NCBI GenBank assembly: GCA_028694545.1
Contig: JAQVKV010000144.1
Span: 1 to 6,426 of the forward strand
Source: Zavarzinia sp.
Lineage (GTDB): Bacteria > Pseudomonadota > Alphaproteobacteria > Zavarziniales > Zavarziniaceae
Reading direction: 5' to 3'
DNA: 6,426 bases
Part shown: positions 1 through 5,808 of the stretch, piece after piece
Numbering within the stretch: position 1 is the stretch's first letter
How the letters are laid out: the number at the start of each line of letters is the position of its first letter
The notes under the pieces: model-generated
Database searches by the model: none
What the model saw: the letters and a program-made list of their open reading frames with translations, nothing else
What the model was told of the DNA's origin: nothing
Position numbers and translations under genes: made by a program

Positions 1-90
1 GAGCTCCTGCCAAAGCCGGTGAAGCCCGCCGCGCTGCGCGCCTATCTCGACCATCTGCGCAAGGATATCGGCCTTGCTGTCGCGAGCTGA
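1..90 (+). CDS. C-terminal end of a receiver-domain protein, probably a hybrid sensor histidine kinase (5' truncated by the window)
   Basis: Frame 1 is open from the first base to TGA at 88-90 and gives 29 residues. They begin ELLPKPVKPAALRAYLDHLR. The K-P-V-K-P-A-A-L-R pattern is the usual end of a two-component receiver domain: the conserved lysine (visible residue 5) followed by a cis-proline, then the last helix. An LPKPVKPAALR ending with only about ten residues after it is typical of PAS-type hybrid histidine kinases that carry a C-terminal receiver. The gene lies convergent to a complete LuxR-type response regulator, which fits a kinase/regulator pair. The kinase core, sensor domains and phosphoacceptor aspartate lie outside the window, so a stand-alone receiver protein cannot be excluded. 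A T-rich terminator candidate follows 30 bp after the stop. Confidence 0.72.
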   Translation, partial: ELLPKPVKPAALRAYLDHLRKDIGLAVAS

Positions 91-116
91 GGGGGGGACG
101 GTTGCCGCGCGGATGT

Positions 117-196
117 GTCATCCGGGCGAAGGCCGGGTTCTTTTTTCAGGTATGGGCGCCATCTCGTCATGAGGTCCCGGCCCGCGCCGGGACGAC
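117..196. repeat. Dyad intergenic repeat, copy 1 (REP-like double hairpin)
   Basis: This element lies between the convergent kinase and regulator genes. Its ends, GTCATCCGGGC (117-127) and GCCGGGACGAC (186-196), are imperfect inverted repeats of each other. Its right half contains a perfect 8-bp hairpin: GTCCCGGC (174-181), loop CCGC, GCCGGGAC (186-193). The left half holds a degraded hairpin (122-137). A second element with the same architecture and orientation sits at 5809-5884. Such GTCNTCCCGGC...GCCGGGANGAC elements are common between genes in many alphaproteobacterial genomes. That family assignment is from memory, while the pairing is read directly. Confidence 0.75.
122..147 (+). terminator. 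Candidate rho-independent terminator for the upstream kinase gene
   Basis: A GC-rich imperfect stem is followed directly by a T-rich tract. The stem pairs CC (122-123) with GG (136-137) and GGC (125-127) with GCC (132-134), with one G-G mismatch and a GAAG loop. The tract at 138-146 has eight T in nine bases. It lies 31 bp beyond the stop codon at 88-90. The stem is short, so termination strength is uncertain. It coincides with the left hairpin of dyad repeat copy 1. Confidence 0.45.
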
Positions 197-219
197 GGAA
201 ATGGGGGGACGCGGGCCCT

Positions 220-882
220 TCAGTCCACCGTCTTGAAGTCGAGGAGACGCGCGGCGATTACCGCCTGGGTTCGGCTGTGCACGCCGAGTTTCTTCAGGAT
301 CGCGGTGACATGGGCCTTCACCGTTGCCTCGCCAACGCCGAGTTCGTAGGCGATCTGCTTGTTGAGCAGGCCCTGTGACATCATCGACAGAACCTTGAGC
401 TGTTGCGGCGTAAGCTCGCCGAGGCGCCGGGCGATGTCCTGCCGATTTGATCCGGTGTCCTCGCCGCCGCCAGCGCGGCCTGCGGGCAGCCACACCTGTC
501 CGTCCAGGATCTGGCCGATCGCCTCCGCGATGGTCTCCAGCGGCGACGACTTCGGAATGAAGCCCGAGGCGCCGAATTCGATGGCGCGGCGCATCACGGT
601 TTCGTCGTTGGTGGCGGAGACCATGGCGACAGGTACCATGGGGTGCGCTGCGCGCATGGCGGCAAGGCCGGTGAAACCGTCCATGCCCGGCATGTTCAGA
701 TCGAGAATGACGAGATCAACCGAGCCCAGGTTGTCGACGAGCTGTTTCGCTTCGTCGAGGCTCGAGGCGTCATGAACCCTGACGTCGCTCAGGTTTTGTA
801 TCAGGGCGTGGCGCATCGCGTCACGAACCAAAGGGTGATCGTCGGCGATGACTACGGTCCAGCCGCCTTCCGTGGCTTCCAT
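220..882 (-). CDS. NarL/LuxR-family DNA-binding response regulator
   Basis: This 220-residue two-component regulator has a receiver domain at about residues 8-128 and a LuxR-type helix-turn-helix at about 153-214. In the receiver, D14 and D15 form the acidic pocket, D61 in LVILDLNMPGMDG is the expected phosphoacceptor, S89 is the switch residue and K111 the conserved lysine. The output domain shows LGELTPQQLKVL, then NKQIAYELGVGEATVKAHV as the recognition helix region, then KKLGVHSRTQAV. A glycine-rich linker (135-145) joins the two. Length is normal for the family. It is convergent to a probable hybrid kinase and divergent from an ABC importer operon, so it may control that operon; this is inference. 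The frame stays open upstream to 1233, but homology begins at WTVVIADDHP, so ATG at 880-882 is preferred. The strong ribosome site AAGGAGGG sits 17 bp before this ATG, which is unusually far. An in-frame ATT at 889-891 is better spaced. Confidence 0.95.
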   Translation of the reverse strand: MEATEGGWTVVIADDHPLVRDAMRHALIQNLSDVRVHDASSLDEAKQLVDNLGSVDLVILDLNMPGMDGFTGLAAMRAAHPMVPVAMVSATNDETVMRRAIEFGASGFIPKSSPLETIAEAIGQILDGQVWLPAGRAGGGEDTGSNRQDIARRLGELTPQQLKVLSMMSQGLLNKQIAYELGVGEATVKAHVTAILKKLGVHSRTQAVIAARLLDFKTVD

Positions 883-899
883 GGTTGTAATCTTTCGTT

Positions 900-907
900 C
901 CCTCCTT
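900..907 (-). promoter_or_regulatory. Strong but distant Shine-Dalgarno of the response regulator
   Basis: On the - strand this reads AAGGAGGG, a near-perfect anti-16S match. It ends 17 nt before the ATG at 880-882 but only 8 nt before an in-frame ATT at 889-891. Either the ATG is used with poor spacing or the protein starts three residues earlier at a rare ATT codon. The sequence does not settle this. Confidence 0.55.
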
Positions 908-911
908 GAGG

Positions 912-941
912 ACCCTAGCGGGCATCGGCGGTGCGGCGCAA
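912..941 (-). promoter_or_regulatory. Possible sigma-70-type promoter of the response regulator
   Basis: Read on the - strand, TTGCGC (936-941) is followed after 18 bp by TAGGGT (912-917), just upstream of the AAGGAGGG ribosome site. The match to consensus is weak (TTG plus a partial -10), and such matches are common by chance. Confidence 0.25.
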
Positions 942-991
942 TCACCGTTTGCGATTCTGCCCTTTTTGGTACGCCAGATGAATGAATTAGA

Positions 992-1001
992 CCTAAGTAG
1001 G
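992..1001. promoter_or_regulatory. CCTA-AG-TAGG dyad, candidate response-regulator operator
   Basis: CCTA (992-995) and TAGG (998-1001) are perfect inverted repeats separated by two bases. They lie in a locally AT-rich stretch of the divergent intergenic region, 109 bp from the regulator's start and 134 bp from the LivG start. NarL/LuxR-type regulators often bind short half-sites separated by two bases, so this is a reasonable operator candidate. Only one copy is seen, and the match is short enough to arise by chance. Confidence 0.3.
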
Positions 1002-1039
1002 GGGTGGCCGACAAGGGCGATACCGGTAAACGAAACCGA

Positions 1040-1055
1040 CGGCACGAAAGATGCC
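1040..1055 (+). promoter_or_regulatory. Sigma-54-like -24/-12 element upstream of livG
   Basis: CGGCACG-AAAG-ATGCC resembles the RpoN consensus TGGCACG-N4-TTGCW. The invariant GG (1041-1042) and GC (1053-1054) are present with the correct ten-base separation, and the whole GGCACG block matches. The mismatches are C for T at the first position, A for T in TTGC, and C for W at the end. Transcription would start near 1066, leaving a leader of about 70 nt before the LivG start at 1136. No sigma-54 activator gene is in the window, and the neighbouring LuxR-type regulator would not be expected to work with sigma-54, so this is tentative. Confidence 0.3.
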
Positions 1056-1135
1056 GACACGCAGAGAGGATAATGACGGGGGAGCATCGCGGCCTACAGG
1101 CGGTCCTCTGTCCAGTGAGTTGGGGGGATGCCGCT

Positions 1136-1888
1136 TTGAGCGACCTGGTTCTCGAAACCACAGGCCTGACGAAGGAGTTCCGTGGCTTCGTCGCCGTCAA
1201 GGATGTGAACCTCAAGGTTCGCAGGGGCAGCATTCATGCCCTGATCGGCCCGAACGGTGCCGGCAAGACCACCGTCTTCAACCTGCTGACCAAATTCCTG
1301 CTGCCGACCTCGGGCATGGTCCGGTTCAACGGCCGCGACATCACGCGCTCCAAGCCCGCCGAGATCGCGCGCATGGGGGTGGTGCGGTCGTTCCAGATTT
1401 CCGCCGTCTTCCCGCACCTGACGGTGCTGGAGAATGTGCGCGTGGCGCTTCAGGCGCCGAGCCCAAAGGTGTTCCATTTCTGGCGTTCGGTGCGTGAATT
1501 CGACTATCTCGACGAGCGCGCGAAGCAACTGGTCGAGGATGTCGGCCTCGGGCCGTTCCTGCATACGCCGGCGGTCGAGCTTTCCTACGGCCGCAAGCGC
1601 GCGCTCGAGATCGCGACGACGCTGGCGCTCGAGCCTGATCTCATGCTGCTCGACGAGCCGACGCAGGGCATGGGCCATGAGGACGTGGGGCGTATCATCG
1701 AACTGATTCGGCGGGTGCGCGAGGGGCGCACCATCCTGATGGTCGAGCACAACATGTCCGTCGTCTCGGGCCTGTCCGACACGATCACCGTGCTGCAGCG
1801 CGGGCAGATCCTGGCGGAAGGCCCCTACGACCAAGTCTCGAACAACCCGGATGTGATCGAAGCCTATATGGGGACCGGCCATGGCTGA
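1136..1888 (+). CDS. livG: Branched-chain amino acid/HAAT-type ABC transporter ATP-binding protein (LivG family)
   Basis: One of two ATPases that drive the importer from the cytoplasmic face. Starting at TTG 1136 the protein has 250 residues and begins (M)SDLVLETTGLTKEF, matching the usual LivG length. GGGGGG at 1122-1127 ends 8 nt upstream and serves as the ribosome site. In-frame starts further up (ATG 1073, ATG 1004) would add a tail with no family resemblance. Walker A is GPNGAGKTT (38-46) and the Q-loop Gln is 87. The signature is LSYGRKR (149-155), where Tyr in place of the second Gly is usual for LivG. Walker B is LMLLDEP (169-175) with catalytic E174. The D-loop region reads TQGMGHED and the switch histidine is H205. 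It overlaps the next gene by 8 bp (ATGGCTGA), implying translational coupling. The ATPase fold is certain, while the substrate is not shown by the sequence. Confidence 0.93.
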   Translation: MSDLVLETTGLTKEFRGFVAVKDVNLKVRRGSIHALIGPNGAGKTTVFNLLTKFLLPTSGMVRFNGRDITRSKPAEIARMGVVRSFQISAVFPHLTVLENVRVALQAPSPKVFHFWRSVREFDYLDERAKQLVEDVGLGPFLHTPAVELSYGRKRALEIATTLALEPDLMLLDEPTQGMGHEDVGRIIELIRRVREGRTILMVEHNMSVVSGLSDTITVLQRGQILAEGPYDQVSNNPDVIEAYMGTGHG

Positions 1889-2621
1889 CGCCGTAATGAA
1901 GATGGCACCCGCCGCCGCCGGCGAAACGCGCCTGAAGATCGAGGGGCTGAACGCCTATTATGGCGAAAGCCATGTGCTGCATGGCGTCGACATCGAAGTC
2001 CGGCGGGGCGAGGTGGTCGCCCTGCTCGGGCGGAACGGCGCCGGCAAGACCTCGACCCTGCGCTCGATCATGGGGCTGGTGGGCCGGCGTACCGGCTCGA
2101 TCGTGCTCGGCGGCACCGAGACGGTGGCCATGGCGCCACACCGCATCGCCCGCCTCGGCATCGGTTACGTGCCCGAGGAGCGGGGCATTTTCGCCAGCCT
2201 CAACGTGCAGGAAAACCTGATGCTGCCGCCGGTGATCCGGCCGGGCGGCATGTCGGTCGCCGATATTTTCGCGCTGTTTCCCAACCTGAAGGAACGGCTC
2301 TACAGCCCGGGGACCAAGCTTTCGGGCGGTGAGCAGCAGATGCTGGCGATCGCCCGCATCCTGCGCACCGGCGCCGATTTCATTCTGCTGGACGAGCCGA
2401 CGGAAGGCCTTGCCCCCGTCATCGTGCAGCAGATCGGCCAGGCCGTGCGCCGGCTGAAGGAGGGCGGCCTGACCATGATCCTGGTCGAGCAGTCGATCCA
2501 CTTCGTCTCGACGATCGCCGACCGCTTCTACGTCATGGAGGACGGCCACGTGGTCGACAGCCTGACCGCGGCGGAACTGGCGGCGGACCGTGACCGCCTG
2601 GTCACCTATCTCGGCGTGTAA
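1881..2621 (+). CDS. livF: Branched-chain amino acid/HAAT-type ABC transporter ATP-binding protein (LivF family)
   Basis: The second ATPase of the importer, 246 residues, predicted to pair with LivG beneath the LivH/LivM permeases. Walker A is GRNGAGKT (50-57). The Q-loop position carries the LivF-typical PEERGIF (98-104) without a classical glutamine. The signature is LSGGEQQ (147-153) and Walker B is FILLDEP (167-173) with catalytic E172. The switch histidine is replaced by glutamine (LVEQS, Q204), also normal for LivF. The chosen ATG lies inside the end of livG (8-bp overlap), with GGGG at 1870-1873 seven bases upstream as a modest ribosome site. ATGs at codons 6 and 8 are possible later starts, because conserved sequence begins near RLKIEGLNAYYG at residue 17. 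A 55-bp gap separates it from the binding-protein gene. Confidence 0.94.
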   Translation: MADAVMKMAPAAAGETRLKIEGLNAYYGESHVLHGVDIEVRRGEVVALLGRNGAGKTSTLRSIMGLVGRRTGSIVLGGTETVAMAPHRIARLGIGYVPEERGIFASLNVQENLMLPPVIRPGGMSVADIFALFPNLKERLYSPGTKLSGGEQQMLAIARILRTGADFILLDEPTEGLAPVIVQQIGQAVRRLKEGGLTMILVEQSIHFVSTIADRFYVMEDGHVVDSLTAAELAADRDRLVTYLGV

Positions 2622-2642
2622 TTCAATCGATAACAAACGAAC

Positions 2643-2657
2643 CGATCAATTCGATCG
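2643..2657. repeat. Short hairpin between livF and the binding-protein gene
   Basis: CGATC (2643-2647) and GATCG (2653-2657) are perfect 5-bp inverted repeats around an AATTC loop. They lie in a distinctly AT-rich leader just ahead of the GGGGAGG ribosome site. The stem is weak. It could influence translation or mRNA processing so that the binding protein is made in excess, or it may have no role. Confidence 0.3.
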
Positions 2658-2662
2658 TTACT

Positions 2663-2669
2663 GGGGAGG
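2663..2669 (+). promoter_or_regulatory. Strong Shine-Dalgarno that decides the binding-protein start
   Basis: GGGGAGG precedes three consecutive ATG codons at 2671, 2674 and 2677. The core GGAGG (2665-2669) leaves gaps of 1, 4 and 7 bases to them. The third ATG has the best spacing and gives a standard signal peptide starting MFKK. This is the strongest ribosome site in the operon, as expected for a binding protein made in excess. Confidence 0.7.
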
Positions 2670-2676
2670 TATGATG

Positions 2677-3885
2677 ATGTTCAAGAAGGCTCTTCTCGCC
2701 GGTGTCGCCGTTTCCGCGCTGACGGCCGGCTCCGCGATGGCCGAAGGTATTTCGGGTGACAAGGTGGTGATCGGCGTGCTGACCGATCTCTCCTCCGTCT
2801 ATGCGGACGTGGCCGGCAAGGGTTCGATCGTCGCGGTCGAACTCGCGGTCGAGGATTTCGGCGGTACCGTTCTCGGCAAGCCGATCGAAGTGGTGAGCGC
2901 CGACCACCAGAACAAGCCCGACATCGCCTCGAATATTGCCCGTGAATGGATCGACGCGAAGGGTGTCGACGTCATCACCGACCTTGTCACCTCGTCCGTC
3001 GGTCTCGCGGTCCAGGGCATCGGCGGCGAGAAGGGCGTGGTCACCATCAACTCGGGTGCCGCCACCGTGCGCCTGACGCAGAAGGAATGCACCGCGACAG
3101 GCTTCCACTGGATCTACGACACGTATGCCCTTGCCCATGTGACGGCGCCGGCGGTGATCTCGGGCGGTGGCGACAGCTGGTACATCATCACCGCCGACTA
3201 CGCCTTCGGCCACAGCCTCGAAGCCGATGCCACCCAGGTGATCAAGGACATGGGCGCGACCCTGGTCGGTTCCGTGCGTCACCCGTTCCCCTCGGCCGAC
3301 CTGTCGTCCTTCCTCCTGCAGGCGCAGGCCTCGGGCGCCAAGGTGGTTGGTCTCGCCAACGCTGGCCAGGACACCATCAATTCGGTGAAGCAGGCGTCGG
3401 AATTCGGCATCGTCGCCGGTGGCCAGAAGCTGGTCGCCCTTCTCGCCTTCCTGTCCGACATCCATTCGATCGGCCTCGAACTGGGGCAGGGGCTGAACGT
3501 CACCACCGGCTTCTACTGGGACATGGATGACGAAACCCGCGCCTTCTCGAAGAAGTTCTTCGACAAGTTCGGCAAGATGCCGACCATGGTGCAGGCCGCG
3601 GACTATTCCAGCACCCTGCATTACCTGAAGGCGGTCGCCGCCGCCGGCACCGACGACGGTGTCACGGTCGCCGCCAAGATGAAGGAAATGCCGATCGAGG
3701 ACGCGGTGATCCATCACGGCACCATCGCGGCCAACGGCGGCGTGATCCACGACATGTACCTGATGGAGGTCAAGAAGCCCGAGGAATCGACGGGCGAATG
3801 GGACCTCTACAAGCTCGTGAAGACCGTGCCTGGCGCCGAGGCGTTCCAGGACCCGAAGGCATCGGGCTGTGCCCTGGTGCAGTGA
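2677..3885 (+). CDS. Periplasmic substrate-binding protein of the HAAT/branched-chain amino acid ABC importer
   Basis: A 402-residue exported solute receptor of the LivJ/LivK-like type (Peripla_BP_6 family), which delivers ligand to LivH/LivM. The N-terminus MFKKALLAGVAVSALTAG plus SAMA is a Sec signal peptide with likely cleavage after A22. The mature protein starts near EGISGDKVVIGVLTDLS, the classic first strand of the fold. NSGAAT (125-130) corresponds by eye to the Ser-Ala-Ala-Thr loop of LivJ that holds the ligand's carboxylate. NAGQDT (228-233) aligns with the LivJ region carrying the glutamate that binds the ammonium group, with D232 in its place. Two cysteines remain in the mature chain, C138 and C398, and may form a disulfide. 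The length is typical. The start at 2677 was chosen from ribosome-site spacing; 2671 and 2674 are alternatives. The substrate is unknown: amino acids, amides or aromatic/organic acids are all possible. Confidence 0.93.
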   Translation: MFKKALLAGVAVSALTAGSAMAEGISGDKVVIGVLTDLSSVYADVAGKGSIVAVELAVEDFGGTVLGKPIEVVSADHQNKPDIASNIAREWIDAKGVDVITDLVTSSVGLAVQGIGGEKGVVTINSGAATVRLTQKECTATGFHWIYDTYALAHVTAPAVISGGGDSWYIITADYAFGHSLEADATQVIKDMGATLVGSVRHPFPSADLSSFLLQAQASGAKVVGLANAGQDTINSVKQASEFGIVAGGQKLVALLAFLSDIHSIGLELGQGLNVTTGFYWDMDDETRAFSKKFFDKFGKMPTMVQAADYSSTLHYLKAVAAAGTDDGVTVAAKMKEMPIEDAVIHHGTIAANGGVIHDMYLMEVKKPEESTGEWDLYKLVKTVPGAEAFQDPKASGCALVQ

Positions 3886-3906
3886 CGTAAACGACAGGTG
3901 AACCGA

Positions 3907-3923
3907 CGACGACGGGATCGTTG
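3907..3923 (+). repeat. Small hairpin over the livH ribosome-binding region
   Basis: CGACGA (3907-3912) pairs with TCGTTG (3918-3923), one pair being G-T, around a CGGGA loop. It ends two bases before the livH ATG, and the only purine-rich ribosome-site-like bases (GGGA, 3914-3917) are in its loop. It may reduce livH translation relative to the binding protein. A six-pair stem of this kind is weak evidence. Confidence 0.25.
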
Positions 3924-3925
3924 CC

Positions 3926-4813
3926 ATGTTTGAACTGATCGGCATTCCGCCACAGGCTCTGTTCGGCCAGCTGTTGCTCGGCTTGATCAACGGCTCCTTC
4001 TATGCCCTGCTCAGCCTCGGCCTTGCCGTGATTTTCGGCATGCTGAACGTGATCAACTTCGCCCATGGCGCCCTCTACATGCTGGGGGCGTTCGTGGCCT
4101 GGTTCCTGCTGGAATATGCGGGGATCGGCTATTGGGGGGCGCTGATCCTGGCGCCCGTCGTCGTCGGGCTCGTCGGCATCGTCATCGAGAAGACGATGCT
4201 GCAGCGGCTCTACAAGCTCGACCATCTCTATGGCCTGCTGTTCACCTTCGGGATCGCGCTGATCCTCGAAGGGGCCTTCAAGCACGAGTTCGGCGTGTCC
4301 GGCCAGTCCTATGCGACGCCCGCGCTGCTGAAGGGCGGCACCAATCTCGGCTTCATGTTCCTGCCGTTCTATCGCGGCTGGGTCGTGGTGCTGTCGATCC
4401 TGGTCTGCCTCGCCACCTGGTACGCGATCGAGAAGACGCGGCTTGGCTCCTACCTGCGCGCGGCGACGGAAAACCCGCGTCTGGTGCAGGCCTTCGGCAT
4501 CAACGTCCCGGTGATGATCACGCTCACCTACGGAGTGGGCGTGGCGCTCGCCGGGCTTGCCGGAGTGATGGCGGCGCCGATCTATTCGGTCAATCCGCTG
4601 ATGGGTTCGCATCTCATCATCGTCGTCTTCGCGGTCGTCGTGATCGGCGGCATGGGCTCGATCTTCGGCGCCGTGGTCTCGGGTTACATGCTCGGCCTGC
4701 TCGAGGGCCTGACCAAGGTATTCCTGCCCGAAGCCTCGAATATCGTCGTCTTCGTGATCATGGTGGTGGTGCTGTTGCTTCGTCCCGCCGGCCTCTTCGG
4801 ACGGGAGCGCTGA
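3926..4813 (+). CDS. livH: Branched-chain amino acid/HAAT-type ABC transporter permease (LivH family)
   Basis: One of two inner-membrane subunits forming the transport channel, 295 residues, a normal LivH length. The N-terminal half has the family block NGSFYALLSLGLAVIFGMLN then VINFAHGALYMLG (residues 22-54). Hydrophobic segments follow at roughly 12-36, 40-61, 68-88, 100-116, 146-168, 195-217, 230-262 and 268-288. The cytoplasmic coupling loop that contacts the ATPase is RLGSYLRAATENPRLVQAFG (172-191), followed by IN. The conserved late segment VVIGGMGSIFGAVVSGYMLG precedes the C-terminal LLLRPAGLFGRER, also typical of LivH. The gene follows the binding protein after 40 bp and stops 2 bp before livM. 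Its ribosome site is weak (GGGA in a small hairpin loop), so coupling or lower expression than the binding protein is likely. No internal defect is seen. Confidence 0.94.
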   Translation: MFELIGIPPQALFGQLLLGLINGSFYALLSLGLAVIFGMLNVINFAHGALYMLGAFVAWFLLEYAGIGYWGALILAPVVVGLVGIVIEKTMLQRLYKLDHLYGLLFTFGIALILEGAFKHEFGVSGQSYATPALLKGGTNLGFMFLPFYRGWVVVLSILVCLATWYAIEKTRLGSYLRAATENPRLVQAFGINVPVMITLTYGVGVALAGLAGVMAAPIYSVNPLMGSHLIIVVFAVVVIGGMGSIFGAVVSGYMLGLLEGLTKVFLPEASNIVVFVIMVVVLLLRPAGLFGRER

Positions 4814-4815
4814 TC

Positions 4816-5796
4816 ATGTCCGTCAAATATTCCACCACGCCTTCGGGCACCGTCACCGGCCGTCTCGCTGGCAAGGCCAGCCTGATCATCGGCGCGATCC
4901 TGATCGTCGCCCTGCTGGCCGCGCCCTATGTGCTCTACCCCGCCTTCGTCATGAAGGCGCTGTGCTTCGCGCTTTTCGCCTGCGCCTTCAACCTGATGCT
5001 CGGCTTCGTCGGCCTGCTGTCCTTCGGCCATGCCGCCTTCTTCGGCGCGGCCGCCTATGCGACCGGCTATGCCGCGAAGTTCTGGGGCCTGACCCCCGAA
5101 CTCGCCATTCTCTTCGGCGGGGTCGTGGGTGGGGGCTTCGGCTTCATCTTCGGCTGGGTGGCGATCCGCCGCCAGGGCATCTATTTCGCCATGATCACGC
5201 TCGCCCTGTCGCAGATGGTGTTCTTCCTCGCCCTGCAGGTGACCGGTATCACCGGCGGCGAGGACGGGCTGCAGGGCGTGCCGCGCGGCGATTTCCTCGG
5301 GCTGATCAGCCTCGAGGATCCGCTGGCCATGTATTACTTCGTGGTCGCGGTGTTCCTGGTCTGCTTCGCCTTCATCTGGCGCATCGTGAATTCGCCCTTC
5401 GGCGCCGTGCTGAAGTCGATCCGCGAGAACGAGCCGCGCGCCATCTCGCTCGGCTACAACGTCGATCGCTTCAAGCTGATCGCCTTCACCCTGTCGGCGG
5501 CGCTGACCGGTATCGCGGGGGGGACCAAGTCGATCTCGGTCCAGCTCGCCTCGCTCACGGACATCCAGTGGCAGATGTCGGGCGAAGTGATCCTGATGAC
5601 CCTGCTGGGCGGCGTCGGCACCCTGGTCGGGCCAGCCGTGGGCGCGACGCTCGTGGTCTCGCTGGAGAATTTCCTGGCGACTTCGGGCCTGCCCGTGACC
5701 ACGGTGATCGGCGTCATCTTCGTCGTCTGCGTGCTCGCCTTCCGGCGCGGCATCGTGGGCGAGTTCAACGCCTTTCTCGGCCGCCGCAAGCACTGA
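4816..5796 (+). CDS. livM: Branched-chain amino acid/HAAT-type ABC transporter permease (LivM family)
   Basis: The second inner-membrane subunit, 326 residues. A polar N-terminal stretch of about 20 residues precedes the first membrane segment (about 22-41). The family hallmark NLMLGFVGLLSFGHAAFFG spans residues 59-77. TGGEDGLQGVPR (146-157) is the characteristic periplasmic loop motif of LivM. The coupling loop to the ATPase is SPFGAVLKSIRENEPRAISL (193-212), followed by GYNV. The last membrane region contains LLGGVGTLVGPAVGA, followed by a short basic tail ending GRRKH. GGGAG at 4803-4807 ends 8 bp before ATG 4816, a good ribosome site. An upstream in-frame extension back to 4132 merely overlaps livH in another frame and was rejected. 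It is the last gene of the operon, with dyad repeat copy 2 only 12 bp beyond its stop. Confidence 0.94.
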   Translation: MSVKYSTTPSGTVTGRLAGKASLIIGAILIVALLAAPYVLYPAFVMKALCFALFACAFNLMLGFVGLLSFGHAAFFGAAAYATGYAAKFWGLTPELAILFGGVVGGGFGFIFGWVAIRRQGIYFAMITLALSQMVFFLALQVTGITGGEDGLQGVPRGDFLGLISLEDPLAMYYFVVAVFLVCFAFIWRIVNSPFGAVLKSIRENEPRAISLGYNVDRFKLIAFTLSAALTGIAGGTKSISVQLASLTDIQWQMSGEVILMTLLGGVGTLVGPAVGATLVVSLENFLATSGLPVTTVIGVIFVVCVLAFRRGIVGEFNAFLGRRKH

Positions 5797-5808
5797 GGCG
5801 TCAGGGAC

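Noticed and set aside
1004..1135. 44-codon N-terminal extension of LivG, with ATG at 1004 and 1073
   Set aside because: The extension has no family resemblance, and the TTG at 1136 has well-placed G-rich ribosome bases and gives the normal LivG length.
883..1233. Open 117-codon upstream extension of the response-regulator frame on the - strand
   Set aside because: It is low-complexity R/S/P-rich sequence that crosses the divergent intergenic region and runs antisense into livG. The receiver homology begins just after ATG 882.
1094..1882. Long - strand open frame antisense to livG (262 codons)
   Set aside because: It is rich in R, H, D, Q and G with no recognisable domain, the usual shadow of a high-GC coding strand.
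2590..2676. 27-residue N-terminal extension of the binding protein
   Set aside because: It would overlap the end of livF and place a non-hydrophobic tail before the signal peptide. The strong ribosome site at 2663-2669 points to 2677.
2623..3990. Long - strand open frame antisense to the binding-protein gene (455 codons)
   Set aside because: It is a composition-driven shadow. The opposite strand encodes an unmistakable periplasmic binding protein with signal peptide and ribosome site.
4132..4815. Upstream part of the 554-codon open frame that contains LivM, a possible fused N-terminal domain
   Set aside because: This stretch overlaps livH in another frame and is arginine-rich nonsense. LivM has its own ATG and ribosome site at 4803-4818.
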